Assembly: GCA_023423895.1 (NCBI GenBank)
Contig: JAFAER010000045.1
Location: 1 to 64,000, forward strand
Reading direction: 5' to 3'
From: Pseudomonadota bacterium
Lineage (GTDB): Bacteria > Myxococcota_A > Polyangia > Polyangiales > Polyangiaceae
DNA: 64,000 bases
The notes beneath the pieces were generated by a model. It ran no database searches and had not been told where the DNA came from. It was given only the letters and a program-made list of their open reading frames with translations. The position numbers and the translations under genes were made by a program. Shown one piece after another: positions 45,332 through 56,200 of this stretch. Position 1 is the first letter of the stretch. Every line of letters begins with the position of its first letter.

Positions 45332-47089
45332 TCACATGTCGCCGATGCTGGGGGCGCGCGTGCTCTCCGCCTTGCCGGCGATCCGGCGGCCGTGCTCGTC
45401 CAGGCAACGGACGGCTTCCTCCGCCGTCTTCGTCTCGAGGAGCGCTTCCCGCGCCTTGGCGTCGAAGACCGACCGCGCGAGCGCCGCGAGCACGCGTACC
45501 TCTTTCTCGTATGCGCGGGGAGGCAGGAGCAGCAAGAAGACGATCTTCGCTGGACGCCCGTCTGGGGCGTCGAAATCGATCCCGCTCGGGGAAAGTCCGA
45601 GCGCCACGACCGCCTTCTTCAGTCCTTCGACGGGCGCGTGCGGGATCGCGACCTCGTCACCGAGGCCCGTCGGCGCGACCAGCTCTCGTTCGAGCACGGA
45701 GATGAGCGCAGGCTCGACGAGGTCTCCGAGCGCTGGACGGAGCGCGCGTCCCAGCTCCTCGATCGCGCGCGCCGACGTCGACGACGTCAGGACCGGGACG
45801 AAAGCACCGTCGCGAACGAGGCCTGCGGCATCGTCGGCGCTCGGCTGGGGACCGCGCTGCTTCGGGTAGAGAAGGCGCTTCATCGCCGGCCCCGCGAGCA
45901 TGGAGGTGCCCACCGCCATCGTCACGAGCGCGACGAAGACGCTGTCGTTGATGAGCTTCGCCTCGCGCGCGAGGAGGGCCAAGATGATCTCCATCGCGCC
46001 GCGGGCGTTGAGCCCGAACCCGATCGCGAGCGCCTCGCGCCACGGCACGCCGGTGAGCCGCGCGCCGCCTGCGCAGCCGATGAGCTTCGCTGCCGTGGCC
46101 ACGGCGAAGACGACGAGGCAAAGCCCGAGGTCGAAGCTGCTCACGAAGTCGACACGGAGCGCGACGGAGGCGAAGAACACCGGCGCGAAGACGTTGGTGA
46201 CGAACTGGTGGATCGTCTGCCGCGTACGCTCGCGCAGTCGTGGAGAGTCGCCGAACGCGACGCCGACGAGGAAGCCTCCGAGCACCGCGTGGATGCCGAT
46301 CGCTTGTGTCGCTCCTGCGCCGAGCATCGCGAGCACGGCGACGAACGAGAGGATCCTGCCAGGGGCGAGCTCACCATGCTGCTCGATGACGGACAGGACC
46401 CGATCGATCAGGCGTCGGCCGGGGACGAGCAGAACGACGGCGAGGACGGTCGCAAGGACGATCGTGCGGGCAAGGATGCCGAAATCGACGCTGCCGCCGC
46501 GCATCGGCCCGAGCAGGATGCTGAAGGCCACCCAGCCGACGAGGTCGTCCAGCATCGCGACCGTCATCACGAGGAGGCCGACGTCGGTCTTGAACAGCCC
46601 GAGGTCGAGCAACGTCTTCGCGATGACCGGCAATGCCGAGATGGAGAGCGCCACGCCGAGGAAGATGGCGAACAGGTTGCGGTCCGCCGACGCGCCGATG
46701 GCGTCGTCGGGAACGAGATGCCCGAGGGCCAGGCCTCCGGCGAGCGGCATCAAGATGCCGAGGGCCGCAACGAGAACGGCGTTCTTCCCGCGACGCTTGA
46801 CGATGCCGAGATCGACCTCGAGCCCGGCGACGACGAGGAGCAACACGACCGACATGGTCGTGTAGCCGGCGAGCATGTCCGCCGCTGCGCTGCCCGCCGG
46901 CGGGAAGAGCCAGGCGTGCGCGCTCGGCGCGATACGCTGGAGCCCCGTGGCGCCGAGGAGGATCCCGGTGAGAAGCTCGCCGACGACGAGCGGCAGACCA
47001 ATGCTCCGAGCGACCTCTCCGAGCAGGCGCGCGACACCGAGCAGCGTCGCCAGCGAGAGGAGAAAGACGAGAGCTTCTTGACCGTGCAC
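45332..47089 (-). CDS. CPA2-family cation/proton antiporter with C-terminal PTS EIIA domain
   Basis: 585 aa. Residues 5-408 form about 12 membrane helices of a monovalent cation:proton antiporter, with the paired Asp motif D181-D182 (AMLDDLVGW) of the ion site. Residues 430-575 are a mannitol/fructose/Ntr-type EIIA domain with the phosphorylatable histidine H484 in VAIPHAP and the LLLLPP segment. EIIA phosphorylation by NPr/HPr would be a way to gate ion exchange by nutrient state; that is inference. The start is GTG 47089 with GAGGGGG 5 nt upstream. It starts 30 nt after the isocitrate dehydrogenase stop, as one transcription unit. Confidence 0.92.
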   Translation of the reverse strand: MHGQEALVFLLSLATLLGVARLLGEVARSIGLPLVVGELLTGILLGATGLQRIAPSAHAWLFPPAGSAAADMLAGYTTMSVVLLLVVAGLEVDLGIVKRRGKNAVLVAALGILMPLAGGLALGHLVPDDAIGASADRNLFAIFLGVALSISALPVIAKTLLDLGLFKTDVGLLVMTVAMLDDLVGWVAFSILLGPMRGGSVDFGILARTIVLATVLAVVLLVPGRRLIDRVLSVIEQHGELAPGRILSFVAVLAMLGAGATQAIGIHAVLGGFLVGVAFGDSPRLRERTRQTIHQFVTNVFAPVFFASVALRVDFVSSFDLGLCLVVFAVATAAKLIGCAGGARLTGVPWREALAIGFGLNARGAMEIILALLAREAKLINDSVFVALVTMAVGTSMLAGPAMKRLLYPKQRGPQPSADDAAGLVRDGAFVPVLTSSTSARAIEELGRALRPALGDLVEPALISVLERELVAPTGLGDEVAIPHAPVEGLKKAVVALGLSPSGIDFDAPDGRPAKIVFLLLLPPRAYEKEVRVLAALARSVFDAKAREALLETKTAEEAVRCLDEHGRRIAGKAESTRAPSIGDM

Positions 47090-47119
47090 GCCGTCCCCCT
47101 CGAGGCTGCCGGCCTCGCA

Positions 47120-48124
47120 TCACGCGCGCCCGACTGCCTCGCAGAGCGCTCGGGTGTATTCCTCCGTGCCGGCGGTGCCGCCGAGATCGGCCGTGCGGAC
47201 CCCGCTCTCGAACGTGGAGAGCAGTCCCTTTTCGATCTTGTGCGCCGCCGTGTGCTCCCCGAGATGGTGGAGCATCATGACGCCGCTCTGGATGAGCGCC
47301 GTCGGATTCGCGAGGCCCATGCCGGCGATGTCCGGCGCGGTTCCGTGGACGGCCTCGAACACCGCCGCATCGACGCCGATGTTGGCGCCCGGCACGATGC
47401 CGAGCCCACCGACGAGGCCCGCTCCGAGATCGCTCAGGATGTCACCGTAGAGGTTCTCCGTGACGATGACGTCGAGCTTGTTGGCGTTCTTCACCATCTG
47501 CATCGCGCACGCGTCGACGATGACCTCGTGCGGCTCGATGCGGGGGTGCTTGAGCGCGATCTTGCGGAAGCACTCGAGCAGAAGCCCGTCCGAGAGCTTC
47601 ATGATGTTCGCTTTGTGTACGACCGTGACGCGTTTGCGGTTGAGCCGCTCGGCGTAGTCGAAGGCGTATTCGCAGATGCGGAGGCAGGCGCGCTCCGTGA
47701 TGAGCTTCATCGACTGCGCAACGCCCGGCATGATCATCAGCTCGAGGCCCGCGTAGAGGTCCTCGGTGTTTTCGCGGACGATGACGATGTCCGTGCCCTC
47801 GAAGCGCGGCTCGATTCCCGGAAGGCTCCGGACGGGCCTGACGTTGGCGTAGAGGTCGAGCGCCTGGCGCAGGGTCACGTTCACGGAACGGAATCCCTTG
47901 CCGATCGGCGTGCCAATCGGACCTTTGAGCGCGACCTTGTTCCGACGGATCGAGTCGAGGACCTCGTCCGGCAGTGTGGTCCCGCGCTTTTCGGCGACGG
48001 CAGCGCCGGCCTCTTGGACCTCCCATTCGATGGCGACGCCTGACGCGGCGAGGACTCGTCGCGTTGCGTCGGCCACTTCGGGTCCGATGCCATCCCCCGG
48101 GATGAGCGTGATCGTGTGGGCCAT
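47120..48124 (-). CDS. Isocitrate dehydrogenase, NAD-dependent type
   Basis: 334 aa, of the isocitrate/isopropylmalate dehydrogenase family. Substrate segments RSVNVTLRQALDLYANVRPVRS (about 79-100) and VRENTEDLYAGLE favour the homo-isocitrate/IDH3-like NAD enzyme over LeuB. The metal site includes VDACAMQMVKN and NLYGDILSDLGAGLVGGLG, and GTAPDIAGMGLANPTA binds the cofactor. It converts isocitrate to 2-oxoglutarate in the TCA cycle. The start is ATG 48124, only 32 bp from the divergent hydrolase start, so promoters must lie within coding sequence on at least one side. Confidence 0.9.
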   Translation of the reverse strand: MAHTITLIPGDGIGPEVADATRRVLAASGVAIEWEVQEAGAAVAEKRGTTLPDEVLDSIRRNKVALKGPIGTPIGKGFRSVNVTLRQALDLYANVRPVRSLPGIEPRFEGTDIVIVRENTEDLYAGLELMIMPGVAQSMKLITERACLRICEYAFDYAERLNRKRVTVVHKANIMKLSDGLLLECFRKIALKHPRIEPHEVIVDACAMQMVKNANKLDVIVTENLYGDILSDLGAGLVGGLGIVPGANIGVDAAVFEAVHGTAPDIAGMGLANPTALIQSGVMMLHHLGEHTAAHKIEKGLLSTFESGVRTADLGGTAGTEEYTRALCEAVGRA

Positions 48125-48156
48125 CAGCGGTGCGCCAGCGTACTCTGTGCCGCGCG

Positions 48157-49071
48157 ATGGCGGAAGGCTCAGTCTCGGAAAGTACGCTTCGGGTCCGCGC
48201 CAACGGGCTCGAGCATCGCGTTCTGCAATGGACGAGCGGCGCGAGCGCATCCTTTTCGCGAAGCACGGTCGTGCTCGTTCATGGCTACCTCGACGCCGCC
48301 GGGACGTGGGATCGGGTCGCGCCCGCGATCGCGGAGAGGGGCCACCGCGTCCTCGCTCCGGACATGCGCGGGTTCGGCGACGGCGATCGAGCGCCGCGGG
48401 GAAGCTACTATCATTTCTCCGACTACGTCGCCGACCTCGCCGAGATCGTCGACGTTCTCGCGCCCGGCGAACGGTTGGCGCTCGTCGGCCACTCGATGGG
48501 CGGGACGATCACGACGTTGTACGCCGGAGCGTTCCCCGAGAACGTCGTGCGCCTCGCGAACCTCGAGGGCCTCGGACCCCCGGACAATCCGTGGGAGGTC
48601 GGACCGATCCGGATGCGCCGCTGGATCGAAGAGGTGAGGGCGGTGCGCGCACGCGCAGAGCCCACGCCGATGCGGCGCGAGGACGCTAGCCGCCGCCTGA
48701 GGACGAATCATCCGAGGGTGCCGAGCGAGGTGCTCGATCATCGGCTGCCACATCTGGTTCGTGAGGCTCGTGAGGTTGCTCCCGAGGTGCACGTCGAGAG
48801 CGGTGACGACGTCGTCTGGCGTTCCGACCCGATCCATCGAACCACGTCGCCAGTGCCGTTCTTCGCGAAGCTCTTCATCGAGTTCGCGAAGCGCGTGACG
48901 TGTCCGGTCCTCTTCGTCTCGGGCGGCGAGACCGGATTCCACGTGGCCGACGAAGAAGAGCGCCTCGCCGCGTTCGCTCGCGTCGAGCGTGCGACGCTCG
49001 AAGGGGCGGGGCACATGATGCACTGGACGAAGCCAGAGGCGCTCGCGGCGCTGCTGATCGACTTTCTCTGA
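48157..49071 (+). CDS. Alpha/beta hydrolase
   Basis: 304 aa from ATG 48157 (GTG 48130 would add nine residues). The nucleophile elbow GHSMGG is near 112-117, the oxyanion motif VLVHGYLDAAGTWDRV near 39-54, and the catalytic His in GAGHMMHW is near the C-terminus. An Asp completing the triad is probably in the VLFVSGGETGFH region. It resembles haloalkane dehalogenase/epoxide hydrolase-like lipases, but the substrate is open. No ribosome-binding site is clear. Confidence 0.88.
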   Translation: MAEGSVSESTLRVRANGLEHRVLQWTSGASASFSRSTVVLVHGYLDAAGTWDRVAPAIAERGHRVLAPDMRGFGDGDRAPRGSYYHFSDYVADLAEIVDVLAPGERLALVGHSMGGTITTLYAGAFPENVVRLANLEGLGPPDNPWEVGPIRMRRWIEEVRAVRARAEPTPMRREDASRRLRTNHPRVPSEVLDHRLPHLVREAREVAPEVHVESGDDVVWRSDPIHRTTSPVPFFAKLFIEFAKRVTCPVLFVSGGETGFHVADEEERLAAFARVERATLEGAGHMMHWTKPEALAALLIDFL

Positions 49072-49074
49072 CGT

Positions 49075-49091
49075 CGGGGCCTTCGGTCCCG
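49075..49091 (+). terminator. Short GC hairpin after the hydrolase gene
   Basis: CGGGGCC and GGTCCCG pair (one wobble) around TTC, 3 nt after the hydrolase stop and facing the convergent glucanotransferase. There is no T-run, so termination is only plausible. Confidence 0.35.
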
Positions 49092-49199
49092 CCGCGCTCT
49101 CGGCCTCCGCTGTAGGCGGTGTCCCGGGCGCGTCCAGAGCGTGTGTCCCCATTCCGAGCAGTCGAGCGTCCCTGCGGCGATCGCGAAGACGTCGAGTCG

Positions 49200-51080
49200 C
49201 TACGCAAACGTCCAGCGCGCGCGGGAAGTGATCGCCTGGAGCAGCGGTGATTCTGCGGCCACCCCGCGTGCGCGGAGCGCCAGCGCCAGCGCCGACGGGA
49301 CGTCGAGCGCTTCGCCCGAGGAGACGCGCGCGCGGTAGGTCTCGCGGAACGACCGCGGGACGCGCATGCTCCAGTTGTCCATGCTGACCACGCCAGGCGT
49401 GTTGTAGGACTCGCGCTCTCCGAAGAGGTCGGCCCAGAACACGAGGACGTTCGCGGCGGGCCCGACGAGCAGCTCGGCGAACATCCCCGTGGCAAGCCGC
49501 GCGGGATGGGAGAGCAGCCACCGCGCGATCGTCTCGCGCATCGACGGATCGGGCTCGAGACGGCTCGCGAGGTACGCCGCTCGCGCGTCGAGCGTCCCGG
49601 CAGCCGTCCAGCGTTCGACCACGTTCCGGAGCGGCGGCGTGTCGTGGTTGCCGATCATCGTCCAGTCGGCGCGCTGCGCGTTCTCCCCGCGATAGCCGTC
49701 TCGCGGATCCGTGAGGCTCGCCTTCTGCGTCACGCGGAACCGACCGAGGCCGTGTTTCTTCATGACACACGCGAGCGGACGCGGGCAGGTGCTGAGCACC
49801 TCGCACAGGACGTCGCCGGGAGCGCGACCCCGCGACCGGGCGCTCTCCATGACGAGGTCGACGAGCCGCGAATATTCGTCGATCTGGGCGCCGTCGAGAT
49901 CCCGCACGCGGTCGTCGTCGTACGCAGAGACACGGGGATTGAGCTGCTCGAGGCGCGCGATCGCGAACGCTGCGAGCGCGGGGTGGACCGAGCTCGCCGG
50001 CGTCTCGAAGAGCCGCGCCCCCGCGACGACGGCGGCATGCGCGTCGGGGCCGGTCGCGTCGTAGACCCATGGACACACGAGGCCGTGTGGATGGTCGATG
50101 CGCAGCCCGTCGAACTCGTCGAAGAGCTTCATCACGCGTGCGCGAACGAAGGCGAGGACCGGACTGTCGGCATCCGGCGGCACGAAGCGCGTGAGGTACT
50201 GCCGAGGATCGAGCACCGGATAGCCCCACGGCTGCCCTTCCGGATTCGTCCGGCTCGGCGGCGCTCCTAGCGCGTACCGCGGAAGGAACAACGACGGCCG
50301 CGCCCAACGATCGCGCAGCGAAAGTCCAACCTGGAGATCGCCATAGAGGCGCAGACCGAGCGCCGCGAGACGTTCGCGGAGGCCTTCGTGCGCCCGATGG
50401 AGCAGCAACTGGCCGAAGATCCACGCCTCGACGATCGCGCGCTGCTCCGCCACGACATTCGCGATGCGGGCCTCGGACGGCGCGCGATCGTCTTCTGGCC
50501 ATCGACGGAAGTCGTCAGTCCCGTGGAGGGTCGCGAACGCCTCGAAGTGCGCGTCGTGAACGACCCACGGCGCATGCTCGGCGAACGCGGTCGTCGATGC
50601 CCCGAGGGCGCGGGCCTTGGGGGCGTCGCGCTCGAGGCCCTTGCATACGCTCGCCCACGCCAGGCCGAGCGCCCGGGCGCTGACGTCGAAGGCGTGGGCA
50701 TGATGCGCGCGCGCGTTCCCAGCCGGCGTCCGTGCGACCGCGTCTTCGAGCACCGCCGCAGGAACGAGCTCGTCGTCCCAGCCGAAGCTCGCGAGCGGGA
50801 GCGACGCGATGGACTTCGAGAAGACGGATCCGTCGTATGGCGAGAGGTTCCCGGGGGAGACCTGTCCTTGTGGGCCGAGCTGCACGCCGTCGAAGCCGAG
50901 CTCCGCAGTGAACTCGAAGAAGGCCGCAGCACCCTTCGAGTACGGCGAGCCGCGACCGATGTCTTCGTCGGCGGTGCTCGGGAAGCTCACGTCGTGGATG
51001 GCGAGCACGAGCTTCTCGATGCCGAGCGCTCCGAGGGCTTCGCGCACCAGTCGATGCAGTCCTGCATCCACGACGTCCAT
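49200..51080 (-). CDS. malQ: 4-alpha-glucanotransferase (GH77)
   Basis: 626 aa. GH77 enzymes transfer alpha-1,4-glucan segments between oligosaccharides (disproportionation). Landmarks are LGPQGQVSPGNLSPYDG (about 67-83), LRLYGDLQVGLS, the nucleophile region GLRIDHPHGLVCPWVY, the acid/base Glu in VLCEVLSTCPRPL and the transition-state Asp in MIGNHDTPPLRN. The sequence diverges from E. coli MalQ, so chain-length preference may differ. ATG 51080 is preferred; TTG 51107 would add nine residues. It is divergent from glgE with 109 bp between, making a glucan-metabolism cluster. Confidence 0.88.
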   Translation of the reverse strand: MDVVDAGLHRLVREALGALGIEKLVLAIHDVSFPSTADEDIGRGSPYSKGAAAFFEFTAELGFDGVQLGPQGQVSPGNLSPYDGSVFSKSIASLPLASFGWDDELVPAAVLEDAVARTPAGNARAHHAHAFDVSARALGLAWASVCKGLERDAPKARALGASTTAFAEHAPWVVHDAHFEAFATLHGTDDFRRWPEDDRAPSEARIANVVAEQRAIVEAWIFGQLLLHRAHEGLRERLAALGLRLYGDLQVGLSLRDRWARPSLFLPRYALGAPPSRTNPEGQPWGYPVLDPRQYLTRFVPPDADSPVLAFVRARVMKLFDEFDGLRIDHPHGLVCPWVYDATGPDAHAAVVAGARLFETPASSVHPALAAFAIARLEQLNPRVSAYDDDRVRDLDGAQIDEYSRLVDLVMESARSRGRAPGDVLCEVLSTCPRPLACVMKKHGLGRFRVTQKASLTDPRDGYRGENAQRADWTMIGNHDTPPLRNVVERWTAAGTLDARAAYLASRLEPDPSMRETIARWLLSHPARLATGMFAELLVGPAANVLVFWADLFGERESYNTPGVVSMDNWSMRVPRSFRETYRARVSSGEALDVPSALALALRARGVAAESPLLQAITSRARWTFA

Positions 51081-51189
51081 CCCAGCACGAGCCGGCGATG
51101 ACGCCAAGCTCCGTCACCGCACACGCGTGTGCCGCTGGCGTGCCGTTCGCATCCGCGCGGGGCCGGGACCCGGAGGAAAAGCGAGACGC

Positions 51190-53193
51190 ATGAAGCCCGC
51201 GCGCAACGACGTGAAGCCCCCGGAAGGTGGACGGCGACGAGTTCTCATCGAGAGTCCTAGCCCTACCGTGGATGGCGGGCGTTATCCCGCGAAGCGCGTC
51301 GTCGGTGATCGCGTCGTCGCGGGGTGCGATCTCGTCGCCGATGGCCATGACGCGATCGCGGGCCGCGTGCTGTTTCGTCGCGTGGGCGAGACCGCGTGGC
51401 GGAACGCACCACTCGCCGCTGCGCAGAACGATCGCTGGCGCGGCTCGTTCGTCGTCGACGCCATCGGCCGGTGGGAGCTCCTGTTCGAGGCATGGATCGA
51501 CGCGTTCACGACCTGGCGCCGCGGCACGGAGAAGAAGCTCGCCGCCGGGCAGGACATCGGTGTCGAGCTCCTCATCGGCTCGCGGCTGCTCGAGGAGGGA
51601 GCTCGGCGAGCGTCTCCGGGGGTCGGTGCGCTCTTGAACGAGGGCGCGGCGATGGCTGCCACTGCCGACCGACCGCAAGCGGAGCGCTTCGCGGCCGCCA
51701 CGAGTGACCTCGTCGTCCGCGCGATGGACGGCGCGCCCGATCTGGAGAATGCGACGCGCACCGAGGCCTTTCCGCTCGTCGTCGATCCGACGCTGGCGCG
51801 CTTCAGTGCGTGGTACGAGCTCTTCCCTCGGTCGTGTGGCGCGCCAGGCAAGCACGGCACCTTCCGCGACGTCGAAGGCCGGCTCGACTACGTCGCGTCG
51901 ATGGGATTCGACATCCTGTACCTCCCGCCGATCCACCCCATCGGCAAGGCGTTCCGCAAGGGGCCGAACAACACGCTGACGGCCGGGCCGAACGATCCGG
52001 GCAGCCCCTGGGCGATCGGAGGCGACGGCGGTGGACACAAGGCCGTGCACCGCGAGCTCGGCACCCTGGACGACTTCCGCCGCCTCGTCGACGCCGCCCG
52101 CGCGAAGAAGCTCGAGATCGCGATGGACATCGCATTCCAGGTCTCGCCGGATCACCCGTACGTCGAAGAGCACCCGGATTGGTTCATCCAGCGGCCGGAC
52201 GGCACGATTCAATACGCCGAGAACCCGCCGAAGAAGTACCAGGACGTCTACCCGTTCGACTTCGAGTGCAAGGACTGGGAAGCTCTCTGGACCGAGCTGC
52301 TCGACGTCTTTGTCTTCTGGTGCACCCAGGGCGTCCGCGTGTTCCGCGTCGACAACCCGCACACGAAGGCCCTTCGCTTCTGGGAGTGGTGCATCACTCA
52401 GGTGAAGGAGCGCCATCCGGAGACGATCTTCCTCGCGGAGGCCTTCACGCGGCCGAAGCTGATGTACGCGCTGGCGAAGGGTGGCTACACGCAGTCGTAC
52501 ACGTACTTCACCTGGCGGAACACCAAGCACGAGTTCGAGGTCTACCTCCGAGAGCTGACGAAGCCGCCCGTCTCCGAGTTCTATCGTCCGAACTTCTGGC
52601 CGAACACGCCCGACATCCTGCCGGAGCACCTCCAGCACGGCGGCAGGCCGATGTTCCTTCTGCGGCTCGTCCTCGCCGCGACGCTCTCGAGCAACTACGG
52701 CATGTACGGCCCGCCGTTCGAGCTCATGGAGCATGTCGCGCGCCCCGGTGCCGAGGAGTACATCGACAACGAGAAGTTCCAGCTGCGGTCCTGGAACCTC
52801 GACGATCCGCGTTCGCTCCGCGACGTCATCACGCTCGTCAATCGCGTGCGACGAGAGAACCCCGCTCTCCAGCAGACGAACGACATCACGTTCCACCGCA
52901 CCGACAACGACGCGATCATGGCGTACAGCAAGCGTAGCGGAGAGAACGTCGTCCTCGTGGTGGCGAACATGGACCCGAAGCACCGTCACTCTGGATGGAT
53001 CGATCTCGAGCTCGACGCTCTCGGTGTCGGCCATGGCGAGACCTTCCAGGCGCACGACGTGCTGAGCGACAGCCGGTATCACTGGAGCTCGAACCGAGCG
53101 TACGTCGAGCTCGACCCCGCGCTCTTCCCGGCGAGCATCTTCGTGGTGCGCCGCAAGGTCCGCTCGGAGCGCGACTTCGAATACTTCCTCTGA
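51190..53193 (+). CDS. glgE: Alpha-1,4-glucan:maltose-1-phosphate maltosyltransferase
   Basis: GlgE (GH13_3) extends alpha-glucan chains by transferring maltose from maltose-1-phosphate. The 667-aa length and the N-terminal domain with IESPSPTVDGGRYPAKRVVGD are typical. Catalytic residues are the nucleophile D388 in FRVDNPHTK and acid/base E417 in IFLAEAF; YLPPIHPIG and AFQVSPDHPYVEEHPDWF are further landmarks. GGAGGA lies 12 nt before the ATG. The maltokinase-branching-enzyme fusion follows 65 nt later, so substrate supply, polymerisation and branching are encoded together. Confidence 0.96.
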   Translation: MKPARNDVKPPEGGRRRVLIESPSPTVDGGRYPAKRVVGDRVVAGCDLVADGHDAIAGRVLFRRVGETAWRNAPLAAAQNDRWRGSFVVDAIGRWELLFEAWIDAFTTWRRGTEKKLAAGQDIGVELLIGSRLLEEGARRASPGVGALLNEGAAMAATADRPQAERFAAATSDLVVRAMDGAPDLENATRTEAFPLVVDPTLARFSAWYELFPRSCGAPGKHGTFRDVEGRLDYVASMGFDILYLPPIHPIGKAFRKGPNNTLTAGPNDPGSPWAIGGDGGGHKAVHRELGTLDDFRRLVDAARAKKLEIAMDIAFQVSPDHPYVEEHPDWFIQRPDGTIQYAENPPKKYQDVYPFDFECKDWEALWTELLDVFVFWCTQGVRVFRVDNPHTKALRFWEWCITQVKERHPETIFLAEAFTRPKLMYALAKGGYTQSYTYFTWRNTKHEFEVYLRELTKPPVSEFYRPNFWPNTPDILPEHLQHGGRPMFLLRLVLAATLSSNYGMYGPPFELMEHVARPGAEEYIDNEKFQLRSWNLDDPRSLRDVITLVNRVRRENPALQQTNDITFHRTDNDAIMAYSKRSGENVVLVVANMDPKHRHSGWIDLELDALGVGHGETFQAHDVLSDSRYHWSSNRAYVELDPALFPASIFVVRRKVRSERDFEYFL

Positions 53194-53258
53194 CCCGAAC
53201 AGAGCTGCAGCGATGACGGCGATGGCGTGCTTGCGCGTCATCCGAAGACGGAGGCCAC

Positions 53259-56200
53259 GTGAACTCTCGCCCCACGTACGACGCAACGCCTGTCGAAGTA
53301 TCCGGCCGCTGGGACGCCATCTTCGATCTCGAGGCAGGCATGCGCGCGAAGCTCGAGCGCATCCTGCCGGCCTACATCGCGGCACGACGCTGGTACCGGA
53401 CGAAGACGAAGCGCGTGCAGGCGGCACGCATCGCAGCGGCGTTTACGATGCCCTTCGTCCTCATGTTCGACGGCACCGGCCGCGGCGCTGCGACGAACGC
53501 GCGCGTGGCCCTCGTCGAGCTCGCGCTGGATGACGGCTCGCGGGACCTGTACGTCTTGCCGCTCGCGTTCGTCAGCGGCGACGACGCGGCTCGTTTGCGC
53601 GCCCGGCGCCCGCACGCGGTGGTGCTCCCACTCCAGGTGACGGTGACCAACGGACGATCGCGCCCGGTCTCCGGGCTCGTCGTCGACGCGCTCTCGATCG
53701 AAGGCTTCCTCACATCCTGGCTCGACGCGATCGCGCGCGGCGGCGCCATCGAAGACTCCGGCCTCGTACTCGGCTTTCATCCGCTCGCGTCCCTCCAGCA
53801 CGCGCGAACCGAGCTCGGCCCGCGCGATCTCGGCCCGAAACCCGTCGAAGGTGAGCAGACGAACACGAGCGTCCTCTACGGCGACCGCTTCGTCGGTAAG
53901 GTGATTCGCAAGCTCGATCCCGGCGAGAGCCCGGACCTCGAGGTCGGCCGCGTCCTGACGACCGCCGGCTACGCGCACGCTCCCGTGCTCGGTGGTTGGG
54001 TCGACGTCCGTCCTGCGCGCGGCGTGCGGGGGCCGAGCATGGAGCCGTCCACCCTCGGGCTCGTTCATGCGTTCGTCCCCAACCGAGGAGACGCGTGGCG
54101 GCACGTCCTCGAGGTCCTCGACGGATGGCTCACCGCGGCCGCGCAGCGTGACGGTGCACCTCCACGAATCGAAGGCGATCTGCTCACGCGGGCTTCGGAG
54201 TCGCTGCCGCTCGACGCGGCCGCCGCGGCAGGGGAATACGTCGAGCTCGCGGCGCTCCTCGGGCGTCGGGTCGGTGAGATGCACGTGGCGCTGGCGTCTG
54301 CGGCCGGCGATCCGCGCTTCTTGCCGGAGCCCCTGGATGCAGAGACGCGCACGCGCATCGCGCGCGAGGTCGCGACGAGCCTCGAGCGTGCGCTCGCTCA
54401 CGTCGGCACGGGGACGAGCTCCCTTGGTGCAGGCGCACGTGACGCGTTCGCGGCCGTTCGCTCGCGCGAACGCGCGCTCGAAGCGCGCCTGGCCGATGCG
54501 GTGCGGCTCGGAGAGGGAACGATCCGCATGCGGGTCCACGGCGACCTGCATCTGGGGCAGGTCCTCTTCACCGGCAACGACTTCGTCATCATCGACTTCG
54601 AGGGTGAGCCGGCGCGCTCGCTCGACGAGCGCAAGTCGAAGCGTTCACCGCTCGTCGACGTCGCCGGGATGTTGCGCTCCTATCACTACGCGATCGTGTC
54701 GGCCGTGCGCGCGCGTCCGGAGCCGGCGCGCGCCGCGGTCGCGCCCTGGGCGACGCTCTGGTACCGCGCCGTGACGGCGTCCTTCCTTCGCGGCTGGCTC
54801 GGGGCCGTCGAAGGGACGATCGTCCTTCCGGCCTCGCGGCTCGTCACGCATGCGCTCCTCGACCTCTACCTCCTCGAGAAGAGCGTCTACGAGGTTCGTT
54901 ACGAGCTCGACAATCGTCCGGACTGGGTCGAGATCCCGCTGCAAGGCATCCGGGAGCTGCTCGAGAACGAGCCGGCGCCAGCGGAGCCTCGAACCGCGGA
55001 AGCTCCGGCGGCCGGCGCCGCGGAGGCGGTCACCTCCGCCCTCCCTGCGACGGTCGAGCCGCCGACGCTCGATCCTCGGTCTCCTGCGCTCATCGCCTTC
55101 GCTCAAGGAAAGGCGACCCACGCCGACGGGATGCTCGGCGCGCATCCGCACGTCGACGGCACGACCAACTTCGCCGTGTGGGCGCCGAACGCCGAACGCG
55201 TCGACGTCATCGGAGACTTCGACGCCTGGGCAGGTACGCCGCTGGTACGCGTCGAGGGTACGGGCCTCTTCGCGGGGCGCGTGCGCGGAGCGCGCGTGGG
55301 GCAGCGCTACAAGTACCGCGTCACCGGGAACGGCCAGACGCGCGACAAGGCCGATCCGTTCGCGTTCTCCTCCGAGGTCGCACCGGGCAACGCGTCGATG
55401 ATCGCGTCGATGGAACACGCATGGGGCGACGCCGGCTGGATGAGCACACGCGCCGAGCACGCGCGCCTCGACCGGCCGATGAGCATCTACGAGGTGCACC
55501 TCGGCTCGTGGCGACGCGTCCCCGAAGAGGGCAATCGCTTCCTCACGTACCGGGAGATCGCAGCTCCGCTCGCGGCCTACGCGAAGGAGATGGGCTTCAC
55601 CCACGTGGAGCTCATGCCCGTCCTCGAGCATCCGTTCTACGGATCGTGGGGCTACAGCGTCACCGGCTTCTTCGCCGCGACGAGCCGTTACGGCACGCCG
55701 AGCGACCTCATGTACCTCGTGGACACGCTCCATCAGGCCGGGATCGGCGTCATCTTCGACTGGGTGCCCGCACACTTCGCGCGCGACGAACACGGCCTCG
55801 CCATGTTCGACGGCGGGCCGACGTTCGAGCCGGCGGACGCGTCACGCGCCGTTCACCCGACGTGGAACACGGGCCTCTTCGACTTCGCGCGCCCCGAGGT
55901 GCGGAGCTTCCTCCTCTCGAGCGCGATGTTCTGGATCGAGCAGTTCCACGCCGACGGCCTGCGCGTCGACGGCGTGGAGAGCATCCTCTACCGCGATCAT
56001 CAACGAGCTCCGGGTACGTGGACGCCCAACGAGCTCGGAGGCCGCGAGAACCTCGAAGGCGTCGAGTTCCTGCGCGAGCTCACGGGGACGCTCAAGCTCG
56101 AGCACCCGGACATCGTGCTCGCGGCCGAAGACTCGTCGGCGTGGCCAGGCGTCACGCGCGGCGCTGCACAGGGCGGCCTCGGATTCGACCTCAAGTGGGA

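Noticed and set aside
45218..48043. A 941-codon + strand frame opposite the antiporter and isocitrate dehydrogenase genes
   Set aside because: Same mirror effect; composition is Arg/Asp/Glu/His-rich without any recognisable motif.
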